This document shows, in pieces, positions 11,190 through 21,539 of a DNA stretch of 64,000 bases. The DNA comes from Triplophysa rosa (taxonomy: Eukaryota > Chordata > Actinopteri > Cypriniformes > Nemacheilidae): NCBI RefSeq assembly GCF_024868665.1, contig NC_079898.1, positions 11,377,209 to 11,441,208 of the forward strand, read 5' to 3'. The notes under the pieces were generated by a model. That model saw only the letters and a program-made list of their open reading frames with translations. It had not been told where the DNA came from and did not search any database. A program made the position numbers and the translations under genes. Within the stretch, counting starts at the first letter, position 1. Every line of letters begins with the position of its first letter.

Positions 11190-11435
11190 GGTGCTTCACA
11201 GTGCCATAGAAGAACCTTTTTTGTCTAAATGGTTCCATAAAGAACCCCCAACATCTGAAGAACCTTTCTCAGGTTTTTGATTCACAAAAGGTTCTTTGTG
11301 GCGAAAAAAGGTTCTTCAGATCATCAAAAGGCAAGAAAGGGATGGTTCTTTAAAGAAGCTTTGATTGAATGGTAGGCTACTTGTATGGCATCGCTGTGAA
11401 GAATCTTTTAAGAACCTTTATTTTTAAGAGTGTAG
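11190..11435. mobile_element. GGTTCTT-rich palindromic MITE
   Basis: Many GGTTCTT/AAGAACC motifs in opposite orientations are arranged symmetrically between 'cacagtgccatagaagaacc' and 'ggcatcgctgtgaagaatc'. This is typical of a common short fish foldback element. Ends and target duplication were not defined. Confidence 0.6.
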
Positions 11436-11663
11436 GAGCCTTTATGTTAACTTATAAGTTCAACTTTGAACCTTTTTGATTATTAGAAGTTCATATTTGA
11501 ACTTTAAAGTTCTTTTTTAACTCTAAAGGTTCAATCTCTTCTAAGAGTAGAGAACGGGAATATTATATAATTTCCCAGAAACAACAATATATCTTCTTTG
11601 CACATCTAACATTGATGAAATGAAGCCGTAAACTGAATCGTTTTATGTATCACTATAGCAGCT

Positions 11664-13002
11664 CCCTTTGTCCCACAGTTAATTTAAGAGTGATAAACTT
11701 ACAGCATACAATGTATAAAGTGATAAACTCACCCATGAGTCTAACATGATCAGGTATACAAGAGTGTTTCCTGAAACAGGAACACATTTTTCTACTTCTG
11801 AAGGCACATTGGCCAACACAGCAGATTTGACTTAATTTTTATTGTGGCTATTTGCCCAATAAAGTCATTAAAAAGATCATAAAAGACTCACTTTAGACAC
11901 TTTAGTTCCAGTTTCAAGCTTGTGAACACCACATGTGACCTTTTGTCCAGCATTTTTCTTAGAACCCCATGATTTACTGAAATTTTCAATGTGAAACTCA
12001 CATACTCAATATAAGTACATTTGAGTTTTGTTCCTTTGTTCCTGCACAAGACACGCATGCAAGATATAAATCTACTATAATTTCTGTATTTACTAAATTT
12101 GAACTACTTCAATTTTTAAACATATTATTATTATTAAAAATTCTTCATCTGAGATATTTAGCAATTAGACAGATTAGATCTATCTGACTGTAAAGTCTGT
12201 ATAACCTTTTAAAAATGGTAATGGTAATTTAATTTTAGTTTAGAAAAAAGCTTTGTCAAGCAAACATCAAAGTTTGTCTTGACAAAATGTATCTAGTTTA
12301 TGTACATTTTTAGTCCTTCAATCAAAACTGTAGTTTCTAAACAATTGTTTGTTTGCTGATTGTATTTGCATCTGACTAAAACTTACTGACCTTAACTGGG
12401 ACACCTCAGACACCAAAAGTGTTTTGACAGATTTTTGTCATATACTGCACAGACCTAAAAGTCATTTGCAACAGTTTTGATATGCAATCATGTGCACCCC
12501 TTATGGCATCGAGTAAACCAAATAAAAGACACAGGAGTACTGCTCAGTTAATTCTCAGCTTTATTAAGAGAGCCCATCTCATATAGGGGGTCACACACAG
12601 TGCACTTTGTTAAAACTATTACACAATAGAATACAGAGTACACACACAATAAAACAATGACATACATTGAATAAAAAACTATTTTAAGATCACTTTCGAC
12701 TCAAGCAGCACTGCAGGCTGCCAACATGTGACCTGCAACAACATATAAAATGTTCTAAAGTTTTGCTTTTTAATCTTGTGCTTTTACTGTTTGGTTTGAC
12801 AGATTTATTCAGCTTTTATTAATTCACATACAGAAGGTTAAATTGAACCATGTATCTTGTTAGTTCTTTAACAAAACAAATGTTATCAAAAATTGTTAAT
12901 GTTTTTGACTTGCTTGAATTGTAGTTTCATTTTTCACATTAGTTTTTGCTTAACCTTTTAAATCTATCCATTTAGTCTGTAAAGTTAGGACTAGGAATAA
13001 AG
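11664..13002. repeat. Tandem duplication, unit 1
   Basis: The unit runs from TCCCACAGTTAATTTAAGAG to about GACTAGGAATAAAG and is immediately followed by the same start sequence at 13003. Long stretches are nearly identical to unit 2, for example 'tagttccagtttcaagcttg' and 'gacagattagatctatctga'. No gene is visible in it. Confidence 0.88.
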
Positions 13003-13782
13003 TCCCACAGTTAATTTAAGAGTGATAAATTTACAGTACAATGTTTAAACCCACCCATGTGTCTAACATGATCAGGTATTCAAGAGTGTTTCCTATATAC
13101 CTAAAACCTCTTTTCACTTTGAGCACTTGTTTCATAATTACACCCAATTATTTTAGTTGTTCTAAAATAACTCTGGCATTCTATAATTTTCCACCTAATA
13201 AATGAATTATGTGTACAAATGAAACAGGAACACATTTTTCCACTTCACCAGAAAAAAGGCACATTGGCCAACAGCAGATTTGACTTCATTTTTATTGTGG
13301 CTAATTGCGCAATAAAGTCATTAAAAAGATGATAAAAGACTCACTAGACACTTTAGTTCCAGTTTCAAGCTTGTGAACACCACATGTGACCTTTTGTCCA
13401 GCATTTTTCTTAGAACCCCATGATTTACTGAAATTTTCAATGTGAAACGCACATACTCAATATAAGTACATTTGAGTTTTGTTCCTGCACAAGACACGCA
13501 TGCAAGATATAAATCTACTATAATTTCTGTATTTACTAAATTTGAACTACTTTCGCTATGTTGTCAATTTTTCAACATATTGTTATTATTTAAATTTCAT
13601 CTGAGATATTTAGCAATTAGACAGATTAGATCTATCTGACTGTAAAGTCTGTATAACCTTTTAAAAATGTCAGTTTATAACTATTTTAGTTTAGACAAGG
13701 TTTGTCAAGCAAACATCAAAGTTTGTCTTGACAAAATGTATCTAGTTTATCTACTGTACATTTTTAGTCCTTTAATCAAAAC

Positions 13783-14306
13783 TGTCGTGATTCTGCCTCA
13801 TCTTGTCATGTCTTTCTTGATCTTGTGGCAGAATCTCATGGCAGGATCCCTTGTTATGTGTGGAGAGAGTCATTTTGACCCTGTCGGCCTTTGATACTCT
13901 CTCCGGTCCTTGTCTGTGTTCCCGCCCTTTTGTATGTCTCGTTACTGGTTGTTTATTAGTTCATGCCCCACACCTGTTCCCCTTTGATTGTCCCTTTATT
14001 TAATGCCCCTGTGTTCTCTGTCTTGTGTCGGTTCATTGTGCTGTGTCGTGTTGCTTGGGGTGAGTTCATGTCTTGTCAGTGTAGTGTAGTGTAGTGTAGT
14101 CTAGTCTTTTGTAGTTATATGGTAAATGTTATTTTTTAGTCCTGTCTAGTTTAGTTAGTCCATGTTACTGTTTATATCTTGGTTATTTTACCCCATCACG
14201 GGTTTTTGTTTTGTTCATGTTTTATTATTATTAAAGTCTTGTTAACCCCTTACCTCCTGTCTGCACTTGGGTCCTCTGTTCTTGTATCTCACACCGAATC
14301 ATGACA
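13783..14306 (+). repeat. Left long terminal repeat
   Basis: It has short inverted TG...CA ends (TGTCGTGATTC / GAATCATGACA) and a GTGTAGTGTAGTGTAG simple repeat in the middle. An AT-rich 3' part carries 'ttattattattaaag', a weak polyA-like signal. Confidence 0.75.
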
Positions 14307-14726
14307 GAATGAACCGACCAGAATAGGACCCAGCAGACAGAGGGATCGCAGCAGGAGGGGTCGATACTGCCGGACTCCCCTCCAGGGAAGAAGCCGCCGG
14401 ACTCCCTTCCAGGGTTGAGGCCGCCGGGCTCAAGTCCAGAGTCGGGACCGCTGGACTCCCTTCCAGGGTCGAGACTGCCGGTGTCCTGTTCCCACTACAG
14501 ATCCCTGCCGGCATCCCAGCTGGTACCCAGGCCTGTTGAAGTCGACACCTTGTCTTGTTTGTTGTTTCTGTCCTCGTTTGCTGCCCAGCCGTCAGAGAGC
14601 GCTGCCCAGCCGTCAGAGAGCGCTGCCCAGCCACCAGAGAGCGCTGCCCAGCCTCCGACTGCCCCCCCCCACCTGTCATGTCGACATCCAGGCCTGCCCA
14701 GCCGGTGATAGCCGGCCTCCCAGTCG

Positions 14727-15408
14727 GCCATCCAGCCGGCACCATGTCCAGTCCAGCCGGCCTTCCAGCCGGCGTCTCGTACTGTCCAGCCAGCCTTCTA
14801 GCCGGCACCACGTATTGTCCAGCCGGCCTTCTAGACGGCACCAAGTACTGTCTAGCCGGCCATCCAGCCAGCGCTATGTACTGTCCAGCCGACCATCCAG
14901 CCGGCGCCATGTGTTGTCCAGCTGTCCATCCAGCCAGCGCCATGTGTCGTCCAGCCAGCCTTCCAGCCGGCATCACGTACTGTCCAGCCGGCCTTCCAGC
15001 CGGCGTCACGTACTGTCCAGCCGGCCTTCCAGCCGGCGTCTCGTACTGTCCAGCCAGCCTTCTAGCCGGCACCACGTACTGTCTAGCCGGCCATCCAGCC
15101 AGCGCTATGTACTGTCCAGCCGGCCATCCAGCCAGCGCCATGTGTTGTCCAGCCGGCATTCTAGCCGGCACCATGTACTGTCCAGCCGGCCATCCAGCCG
15201 GCACCATGTACTGTCCAGCCGGCCATCTAGCCGGCGCCATGTACTGTCCAGCCGGCCATCCAGCCGGCACCATGTACTGTCCAGCCGACCATCTAGCCGG
15301 CACCATGTACTGTCCAGCCGGCCATCCAGCCGGCGCTATGTACTGTCCAGCCGGCCATCCAGCCGGCGCCATGTGTTGTCCAGCCGGCATTCCAGCCGGC
15401 GCCATGTT
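14727..15408. repeat. 33-bp minisatellite, about 20 copies
   Basis: The unit is of the type TGTCCAGCCGGCCATCCAGC + CGGCACCATGTAC, with variants (ccatgtactg, ccacgtactg, ccatgtgttg). Because 33 is divisible by 3 and the unit lacks stops, several frames stay open on both strands. They read as 11-residue repeats such as PAGHPAGTMYC (plus) or MAPAGWPAGQY (minus). These are not evidence of a real protein. Confidence 0.95.
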
Positions 15409-15537
15409 AGTGTTTGGATTTTTTTCATGTATGATGTTTTTGTCATGTCTTGTATTGTTATGGTTTTTGTCATAGTCTGTCCTGTCTTGTTTGTGCCTTT
15501 TGGAGCATCAGGATATCGCTCTTTAAGGCGGGGGTTC

Positions 15538-15599
15538 TGTCGTGATCACGGCAGGATCCCTTGTTATGTGTGGAGAGAGTCATTTTGACCCTGTCGGCC
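15538..15599 (+). repeat. Truncated right long terminal repeat
   Basis: It starts TGTCGTGATCACGGCAGGAT and matches the left LTR through 'gagagagtcattttgaccct', with about 40 bp missing near the start. It then stops abruptly at the duplicated host sequence. Confidence 0.75.
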
Positions 15600-15640
15600 A
15601 TTTTGAACATGTGACCTGCGACAACATATAAAAATGTTTT

Positions 15641-15871
15641 AGGAGCGGTTTCCCGCACAGGGCTTAAGCCTAGTCCCAGAATGTTAGAGGTGTCTTGATC
15701 GACAACAATTTACACTGACATATCTTAAAATATATCAGTGTGATTGTTGTCTTAAGATGCACACCAGTGAGCTTTTTTTGTAAAGTATGATTTTAAAAAC
15801 GATTTAATATCCTAATTTAACAAAGGCCTAGTCCTGGTTTAAAATAATCCCTGTCCGGAAAACCGCCCCTT
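15641..15871. mobile_element. hAT-type MITE, 231 bp
   Basis: Inverted ends (AGGAGCGGTTTCCC and GGAAAACCGCCCCTT, each followed inward by an ACAGGG/CCCTGT motif) are flanked by the 8-bp direct repeat AATGTTTT (15633-15640 and 15872-15879). Unit 1 of the tandem duplication lacks it. Confidence 0.88.
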
Positions 15872-16164
15872 AATGTTTTGTTTATTAATCTTGTGGTTTT
15901 ACTGTTTGATAGATCTATTCAACTTTTATTAATTCACATACAGAAGGTTCAATTGAACCATGTATCTTGTTAGTTCTTTAACAAAACAAATGTTATTGAT
16001 TTTTTTATGTTTTTGACTTGAACCTTTTAAATCTATCCATTTAGTCTGTAAAATTAGGACTAGAAAAAAGATATAATCCATCTTGATTGGTAACTTTAAG
16101 ATACTGATGGTTTGATATTATGTGGATATACTATAATCATAATGGATTGCTAGGTAAAGGTAAG

Positions 16165-16320
16165 ATGCTTCAGCACTGATCTCTCTTTTCCATGCACAGT
16201 ACATGCAGCTCTTTTTTATCTTCCACACGATTGCCACCACCAGAATCAAGGACAGGATACAGACAGACAGAACAGGAATTGGAAAGGAAGAGATCAATTA
16301 GTTTTTTGGACGTTCTCAAA
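16165..16320 (-). pseudogene. Attractin-like transmembrane exon, frame disrupted
   Basis: One frame holds the membrane core and stop-transfer (CILSLILVVAIVWKIKKSC), as in attractin's LLLVAAVVWKIKQTC. That frame is closed just upstream by TAA, while the preceding KKLIDL lies in another frame, suggesting a single-base indel. The acceptor tttctag is at 16321. The 3' end is uncertain, and no cytoplasmic-tail exon was found further left. Confidence 0.75.
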
Positions 16321-16904
16321 CTAGAAAAATACTCAACAAGCCATGCCAGAGTCATATCTCCAGAACACAAGGCTGCTTATGTTTAATAGATTAGAGGTAG
16401 CTCCACATCCACGGTGTGCTAAAGATCAGGAGAACTCTACTGTATGTGATAAGTGTGTCGCCTGTCAGGTCACCTGCTCTATGTCACTGTGATAAGGTAC
16501 TATGCATGAAGAAAAACCTCACTGCAGAATTGCACTGCCGACCTTTCTTTTGACATCAAACAGCTGCACTTTAATGCAGTCCTAGCAAAACATTGTAACT
16601 ACAATTACAATGTTATTATTGTGTCATTACATGATAATGATTCATAATGATGATCACCTGATTATCATCTCATTAAGTCAAAGCAATCTGAAAAACAAAG
16701 AGAAACAGCTGTGTTAAAGAAGTACTTCATGTTTAATTTTTAATTGTTAGCTGGATATTTTTCAAGGGGCCTAAGGAAACCAAGATCCTTAAACCATTCA
16801 TTCTGCACCCAATCATGATGTCTGCCATGTGCAAAATGCATTTACGTACAGTATGTGTACACAAACCAACACTAGACCCAACAGCCTGTTGATCCCAGAC
16901 ACAC

Positions 16905-17062
16905 CTGCACTGTCACTGGCCACGTGAAGTCGTTGACATACACATGGAAAATTATGTTGGGGTTGCTGTGGAAATCAAATTTCTCTTTGGAGATACTATC
17001 CTTGAACTCATTTATGTTGCTGAGGGAGATAATAGGGGTCTCCTCACCAGCTTCAGTCCCAG
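16905..17062 (-). pseudogene. Attractin-like juxtamembrane exon
   Basis: It reads GTEAGEETPIISLSNINEF, KDSISKEKFDFHSNPNIIF and HVYVNDFTWPVTVQ. This aligns with the attractin segment just outside the membrane (GEETS...NI.E..DS.S.EKF.F.SNPNI.F.VYV..F.WP). Acceptor cgggcag and donor CAG|GTGTGT are intact. Confidence 0.88.
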
Positions 17063-17440
17063 CTGCCCGGAGAGAATGAAACAAGAGAAAGAGTGTGTAG
17101 AACACATGAACATTATGTTTAAAGGAAGTTCTCCCAAAAAGGGTCCCCATTGACTTTCCATAGTAGGAATAAAAAGTACTATGGTCAAGTCAATGAGGAT
17201 TTTTACTGCTCACATTACCCTCAACCGTCAGGACAATGCGAGCCGGCCTCCACTGGCGGTTCAAGACTATATTCACCCCTTCCCCTACACCATGCCAAGC
17301 TCCTGGTCAGCGGCTCCGCCGTCAACATTTAATGTGAGGCTGCCTCCGTTAGCGCCACAGGCCCCGGCTTCCCTTCCCTCCCCCAAGGCTACGGCCTATC
17401 CTACCTCCCGCAAGCCTCCGCCCTGGATGCCGCCGCTAAC

Positions 17441-18349
17441 GTGAGGCTGCCTCCGTTAGCCGCTCCAGCGGCCACCATTTCCTCCCTCCTCTCTCTGCCA
17501 CAGGCCCACCCCAGTTTTTCATTGGCTTCAGCAGCTTCCATGCCGGTGACCATCAACGCCCCGGTTCTGGAACCACCCCCTGTCTCCACCAACATCAGGA
17601 CGCAGATCTTGGCAGGTGCGGACATAGATTTATTTCACCTTTTATCACCCCCGTCAGCAGATCATCAGATTTCTTACGGCGATTTTTCATTGACCTTCAA
17701 GAACTCGTCCCATAGTCACTCTTGCACTTTGTCTTTCCCAGAATTCACCGTGGCATTTTCCTGTTTCACAGATGTTGTTTGCACGGTGTTCCCTCACAGG
17801 AGGCGTGAGCTTGGCGACTATCTCACCATAGTCGCGGAGCTCGCGCTTTCCTACGGGGGCACATTTTTATACTTACCACAAGCTTTTTTCACCAAATGCG
17901 CAATAAGGGTGGCTCAGTGGAACCAGTGCCCCTACTGGGGGGCACTGGACACTGAGCTTCACAAGAGGGTGTTTTTGGGCTGTCAAAATATATCTTGCGT
18001 GGTGTGCCGCTCAGTGGCACACAGCACCACAGCCTGTCCCCTTGTCACTCCCGCCATTCCCTCTTGCAAGACCTCGCCTTCCCCCGTCTCCACCACTCAC
18101 GTTCCGCGCCTGCCAAATCGCCAAGTCCACTCAGCCCAGCCTGATGCCATCAACACCCCAGCACACAAAGTTTGCAGAAGCTTCAACGCAGACTGGTGCA
18201 GAAGGCCATGCTGCCGGTACCTACATGTCTGCATCTATTGCGGCAGCACCAACGCCCGCATAGTGTGCCCATTCAGCAAATCTGTCAATAAAAAATCTCA
18301 CAAGTATTTCTCGACTCCTGTCAATTTTTTACATCTAGCTTCTGAATGA
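17441..18349 (+). pseudogene. Gag-like protein of the Ngaro-type element
   Basis: An open frame of 302 codons has a Pro/Ser-rich N-terminus and a central globular part (HRRRELGDYLTIVAELALSY, GGTFLYLPQAFFTKC, VAQWN). It ends in a Cys-rich knuckle-like tail (CRSFNADWCRRPCCRYLHVC then YCG), the signature seen in Gag of Ngaro/DIRS retrotransposons. The frame is intact here, but the element as a whole is defective. Confidence 0.75.
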
Positions 18350-18385
18350 TCTCTCCACCGTGATCATGCCTTTACAGAATACCTT

Positions 18386-19376
18386 TTGACCGGTTTTTCG
18401 ACAGGCTTCAATCCCGGCATCGAGAGCCCACTTTCCCACAGCCTCATCTGCCCCAATCTCCAGTCTGCGCTCGCCGAGCCCGAAACCGTCGATCTTCTCA
18501 TCAAAAAAGAGATCGACGATAAATTTCTGACCGGCCCCTTTTCCGCCCCACCATTTTCCACGTCAGCCCCATCGCCGTCGCCACGCCTTACTTTACAGCA
18601 TGGAGGAATTTCAAAGCATTTCACCGTGTATACAACCTCCCCTTCGCGGAGTTCTCTCTCCTCTCCATCACTTCATTAATCTCTTTCCTCAACACCACCA
18701 AAAATCTCCAAGCCAGTTCAATTAAAGGATACCTGAGCGGCATCCAGAGAGCACAACCCACCCACCCAGACGCCAGACAACCCACCATAGAAGTTCTGAC
18801 AAAATGCATTACCACCCTCCACCCCTCCATCATACCATGCACACTCGATGCCATGTTCATCCTGGCTTTCTTTGGATTTCTCAGAGGCTCGGAAATCACC
18901 ACCACATCCAACTTCGATCCCTCAGTTCACCCTACCATTTCGGATCTATCAGTGCTCGATTCGGAAACCATCTCATTTTTTATCAAGTGAAGAAAGACTG
19001 ATCAGGCCAGGAGAGGCCATTTCATCTATATCATCAATCTCCAATCCCCAATCCAGCCTTATCAAACCCTCGTAGCCTACCTCCGCTTCAGACGATCACA
19101 AGTTAAATCTCCATCCGAACCCCTCTTCGCAGATGATTTAAATCACCCCGCTACACGTTTCTGGTTCCAAAAACATCTAAAATCCATTTTGCTCCATACC
19201 GGAATCCCAGCAGATCACTTCTCCAGTCATTCTTTCCGTGGCGTGGCAACCACGGCTGCCCAAAAGGGCCTATCACAGCCCCAGATCCAAGCACTCGGCG
19301 ATGGTCATCTAAGGCTTTCAAAAGTTACATCCGGCCAGACCGCGCCCTCATCAGAGAAGCACCCTCGAATCATTTA
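18386..19376 (+). pseudogene. Reverse-transcriptase stub joined to tyrosine recombinase
   Basis: The RT start motif (NPGIESPLSHSLICPNLQSA) is followed after an internal deletion by recombinase sequence. This includes FILAFFGFLRGSEIT (first catalytic Arg), HSFRGVATTAAQKGL (HxxR box), and, one base out of frame, WSSKAFKSYIRP containing the nucleophilic Tyr. An in-frame TGA (after SFFIK) and the base missing near 19299 make it non-functional. Confidence 0.78.
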
Positions 19377-19496
19377 GCATCAACCATCTACCAAACTTTT
19401 CCATCAAGCCACCAGCAGTAATGCCGCACCGTTCAACCCCACAGGAGCCCGGCTCTCATCTCGTACACAGCTAACCGGACCCCACCTCTCCAGACG

Positions 19497-19912
19497 CCAG
19501 TTTCACCGAAGTGACCGTCCCCACAAGGGCCCGTGCTTCCAACCCATGCTCTGCCACAGCAGACACTACTTCTACAGAAGCCAGTATCACCGCAGCGACT
19601 GCCCCCGCAGGGGCCCGTGCTTCCAACTCATGCTCTGCCGCAGCAGACACCAATTCTACATAAGCCAGTATCACCGCAGCGACCGCCCCCGCAGGGGCCC
19701 ATGCTTCCAACTTGTGCTCTGCCGCAGCAGACACCAATTCTACAGAAGCCAGTATCACTGCAGCGACCGCCCCCGCAGGGGCCCATGCTTCCAACTTGTG
19801 CTCTGCCACAGCAGACACCAATTCTACAGAAGCCAGTATCGCCGCAGGGGCCCGTGCTTCCAAACCGTGCACTGCCGCAGCAGACACCAATTCTATAGAT
19901 GCCAGTATCGCC
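19497..19912. repeat. 84-bp minisatellite, about five copies
   Basis: The motif AGCCAGTATCACCGCAGCG recurs at 19579, 19663, 19747 and 19831 (exact 84-bp steps). A last shorter step follows near 19900. 84 is divisible by 3, so frames on both strands stay open (28-residue repeats such as ADTNSTEASITAATAPAG). These are not evidence of a gene. Confidence 0.92.
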
Positions 19913-20489
19913 GTAAAAGAGAATGTTCGAAAAAATAATAGATGTTACCTTTGGCAAGGTCCATCTGGTACAATTATTTTATTTTATAAAAGGGATTTTT
20001 AGGTCATTTGACTCATCTCATACTATAACTAACACCTCTAAGCAACAGTTATGATTAGAGGATAAAGAAAAGAGGATGCTTACGGCATGTTTCCAATCAT
20101 CATTTGTCATTTTAAATATTGCAATAAATATTGTACTGTGGACTTTATACCGAGGTATTATCGTACTGTGAGATTTTGCTATTGTTAAACTACTTTTTAA
20201 ACATAAATATATAGCTTGCTCTGCCTCGGAGGTCCTCCAGGATGCGCGTCCACGACTTCTGTATTACGCAATCATGTTGGAAAGGTTGACGGCTTGTATG
20301 ACATGTGGGTGAGTGAATTATCATGAATTTTAAATTTAAAGTGAACTAATCCTTTCAAGACAGTAAACAACTTATTAGGTTTTATAACAAAGCCATTGTT
20401 CACACAAGACGTCTTTGAATCTCAAAGATGAATCACTTGTAATTTGGATGTCAAAGGGGAATCGGTTATTGCTCTTGGTAAGCCATTAC

Positions 20490-20628
20490 CAGGAAGGGCG
20501 ATGCATTCTTGATTTCTGGCTTCCCACTGGCAGTTCTGAACCGTGGCACAACTTTTACAGCTGGTCCTCTTACTGCATACGGAAGAGGGGTTGTCCTTTG
20601 GACATGCGTCATACTCCAATATCGCCCC
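20490..20628 (-). pseudogene. Attractin-like exon: SCKSC ... NCQW ... QECIALP
   Basis: It reads [19 protein letters not shown] then [19 protein letters not shown], matching the segment just before the C-type lectin domain of attractin. The lectin, second PSI and laminin-EGF exons that should follow are not found between here and 17.06 kb. Confidence 0.87.
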
Positions 20629-20746
20629 CTGCAGGGCAGAAGACAGATTAGACATGTCAAAGCCAAGCACCAAAATAGATCCTCTCAAAGATACAGATGT
20701 TCTTCCATACACGGCTCTCTCTATTAAACAGTCGTGATATATTTAC

Positions 20747-20868
20747 CCTTGAACCAGTGCAGTTACTATGGATGGACACACAGAGCGCACTGCACCACTG
20801 ACAGCTGTTTGTGTTCGCTGTACAACTGTAGCAGTCTGAATATTGTTCACACTTTTCACCATCTGCAT
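20747..20868 (-). pseudogene. Attractin-like PSI exon
   Basis: It reads [20 protein letters not shown] then [16 protein letters not shown], close to the attractin PSI motif (C..Y.DC.SCTANTN.CQWC). Phase is compatible with both neighbours. Confidence 0.87.
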
Positions 20869-20991
20869 CTTTAAAACACACATACGTAGATATAAGTAAA
20901 TGCATCTGACAGATCTTTCATATTAACAAGTCTAAAACTCACTAAATTCAGAAAGGATAATGGAGACGTCCTTACTGTCCCCTTCACTTAC

Positions 20992-21209
20992 ACACTCTTG
21001 GAGTGCAGTTGCTCCTCAAGCTCTCCGTGTCAAAGGCCTCTTCCTCCCAGGACAGACAGATGGAGGTATCAGAGTTCCACGTGCACTTCACGCCGGGCAC
21101 GGCCGTCACACAGTCCAGCTGCTCAGAGAACACAGCACAGCTCACAGGTGTGAACTTCAGCACATCACTGAGCATCAGACTGTTGAAGCCTCCATACACG
21201 TACATCACC
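20992..21209 (-). pseudogene. Attractin-like exon: last kelch blade and start of PSI region
   Basis: It reads VMYVYGGFNSLMLSDVLKF then TPVSCAVF ... VPGVKCTWNSDTSICLSWE. This is the attractin pattern MYIFGGF ... NDIL ... C ... VPGIKCVW. The donor is GTGT|GTAAGT. Confidence 0.85.
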
Positions 21210-21454
21210 CTGAAACAAACACACAGACGGGAAGAGAGAGAGAGATTAACCTCACTGAGGGAATGAGAAGTGGGAAAAGAGTTCAAGGTTAAAGGCACAA
21301 TTTGAAACTTTTGCCACTAGATGTTGTAAAACAATACCAGTAGCTTGATGCTGTGAAAGGAGCATGGAATGATGAGAGTTGATGTCTTTACCTCCACTGC
21401 CGATGGAAATTAATTTAATGGGACTCACAAATATGTTCACTGATACACCCGTAC

Positions 21455-21539
21455 CCGTCATCATAAACAGCTGAGTGGCCGAAACGATTGACATCATGGT
21501 GAAGATCTGGATTGGGCAGCACAGTCTATTCATCACACG
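21455..21539 (-). pseudogene. Attractin-like kelch exon with an in-frame stop
   Basis: Joined in phase to the preceding exon it reads ACDE-stop-TVLPNPDLHHD then VNRFGHSAVYDDG. The stop (TAG, 21526-21528) occupies the position of the conserved Trp of the ACDEW motif. Acceptor ttcaag and donor GG|GTACGG are present. Confidence 0.85.

Larger units (their letters stand above)
13783..15599 (+). mobile_element. Non-autonomous LTR retroelement with an internal minisatellite
   Basis: The left LTR starts TGTCGTGATTC and ends GAATCATGACA (13783-14306, 524 bp). A purine-rich tract (aaggcgggggttc) precedes a second LTR start TGTCGTGATCACGG at 15538. The right LTR keeps only about 62 bp and is internally deleted. 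The interior begins with a short Pro-rich reading frame (14310 on, MNRPE then a stop codon) and then the 33-bp repeat block. No protease, reverse transcriptase or integrase is present, so it moved, if at all, with borrowed enzymes. Confidence 0.78.
13003..16066. repeat. Tandem duplication, unit 2, interrupted by two insertions
   Basis: This copy restarts with the unit-1 sequence at 13003 and ends near GACTAGAAAAAAG at about 16066. It is broken by an LTR element (13783-15599) and a 231-bp hAT element (15641-15871). An extra segment of about 130 bp (about 13093-13224) is absent from unit 1. The part of unit 1 between 12330 and 12717 is missing here at the LTR site. Confidence 0.85.
17200..19930 (+). 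mobile_element. Ngaro/DIRS-like tyrosine-recombinase retrotransposon, internally deleted
   Basis: In order: a gag-like frame (17441-18349), the very beginning of a reverse-transcriptase frame (GFSTGFNPGIESPLSHSLIC then GPFSAPPF), an abrupt join, and a tyrosine recombinase. The reverse-transcriptase core and RNase H are gone. An 84-bp minisatellite closes the element. Outer ends were not defined exactly. Confidence 0.78.

Noticed and set aside
14727..15408. CRISPR-like array because of regular short repeats
   Set aside because: The repeats are directly adjacent with no unique spacers, and the genome is a vertebrate's. It is a minisatellite.
14299..15588. Very long open frames of 300-370 codons on both strands across 14.3-15.6 kb
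   Set aside because: They are produced by a 33-bp, stop-free tandem repeat and appear in several frames at once. There is no recognisable domain and no splice or start context.
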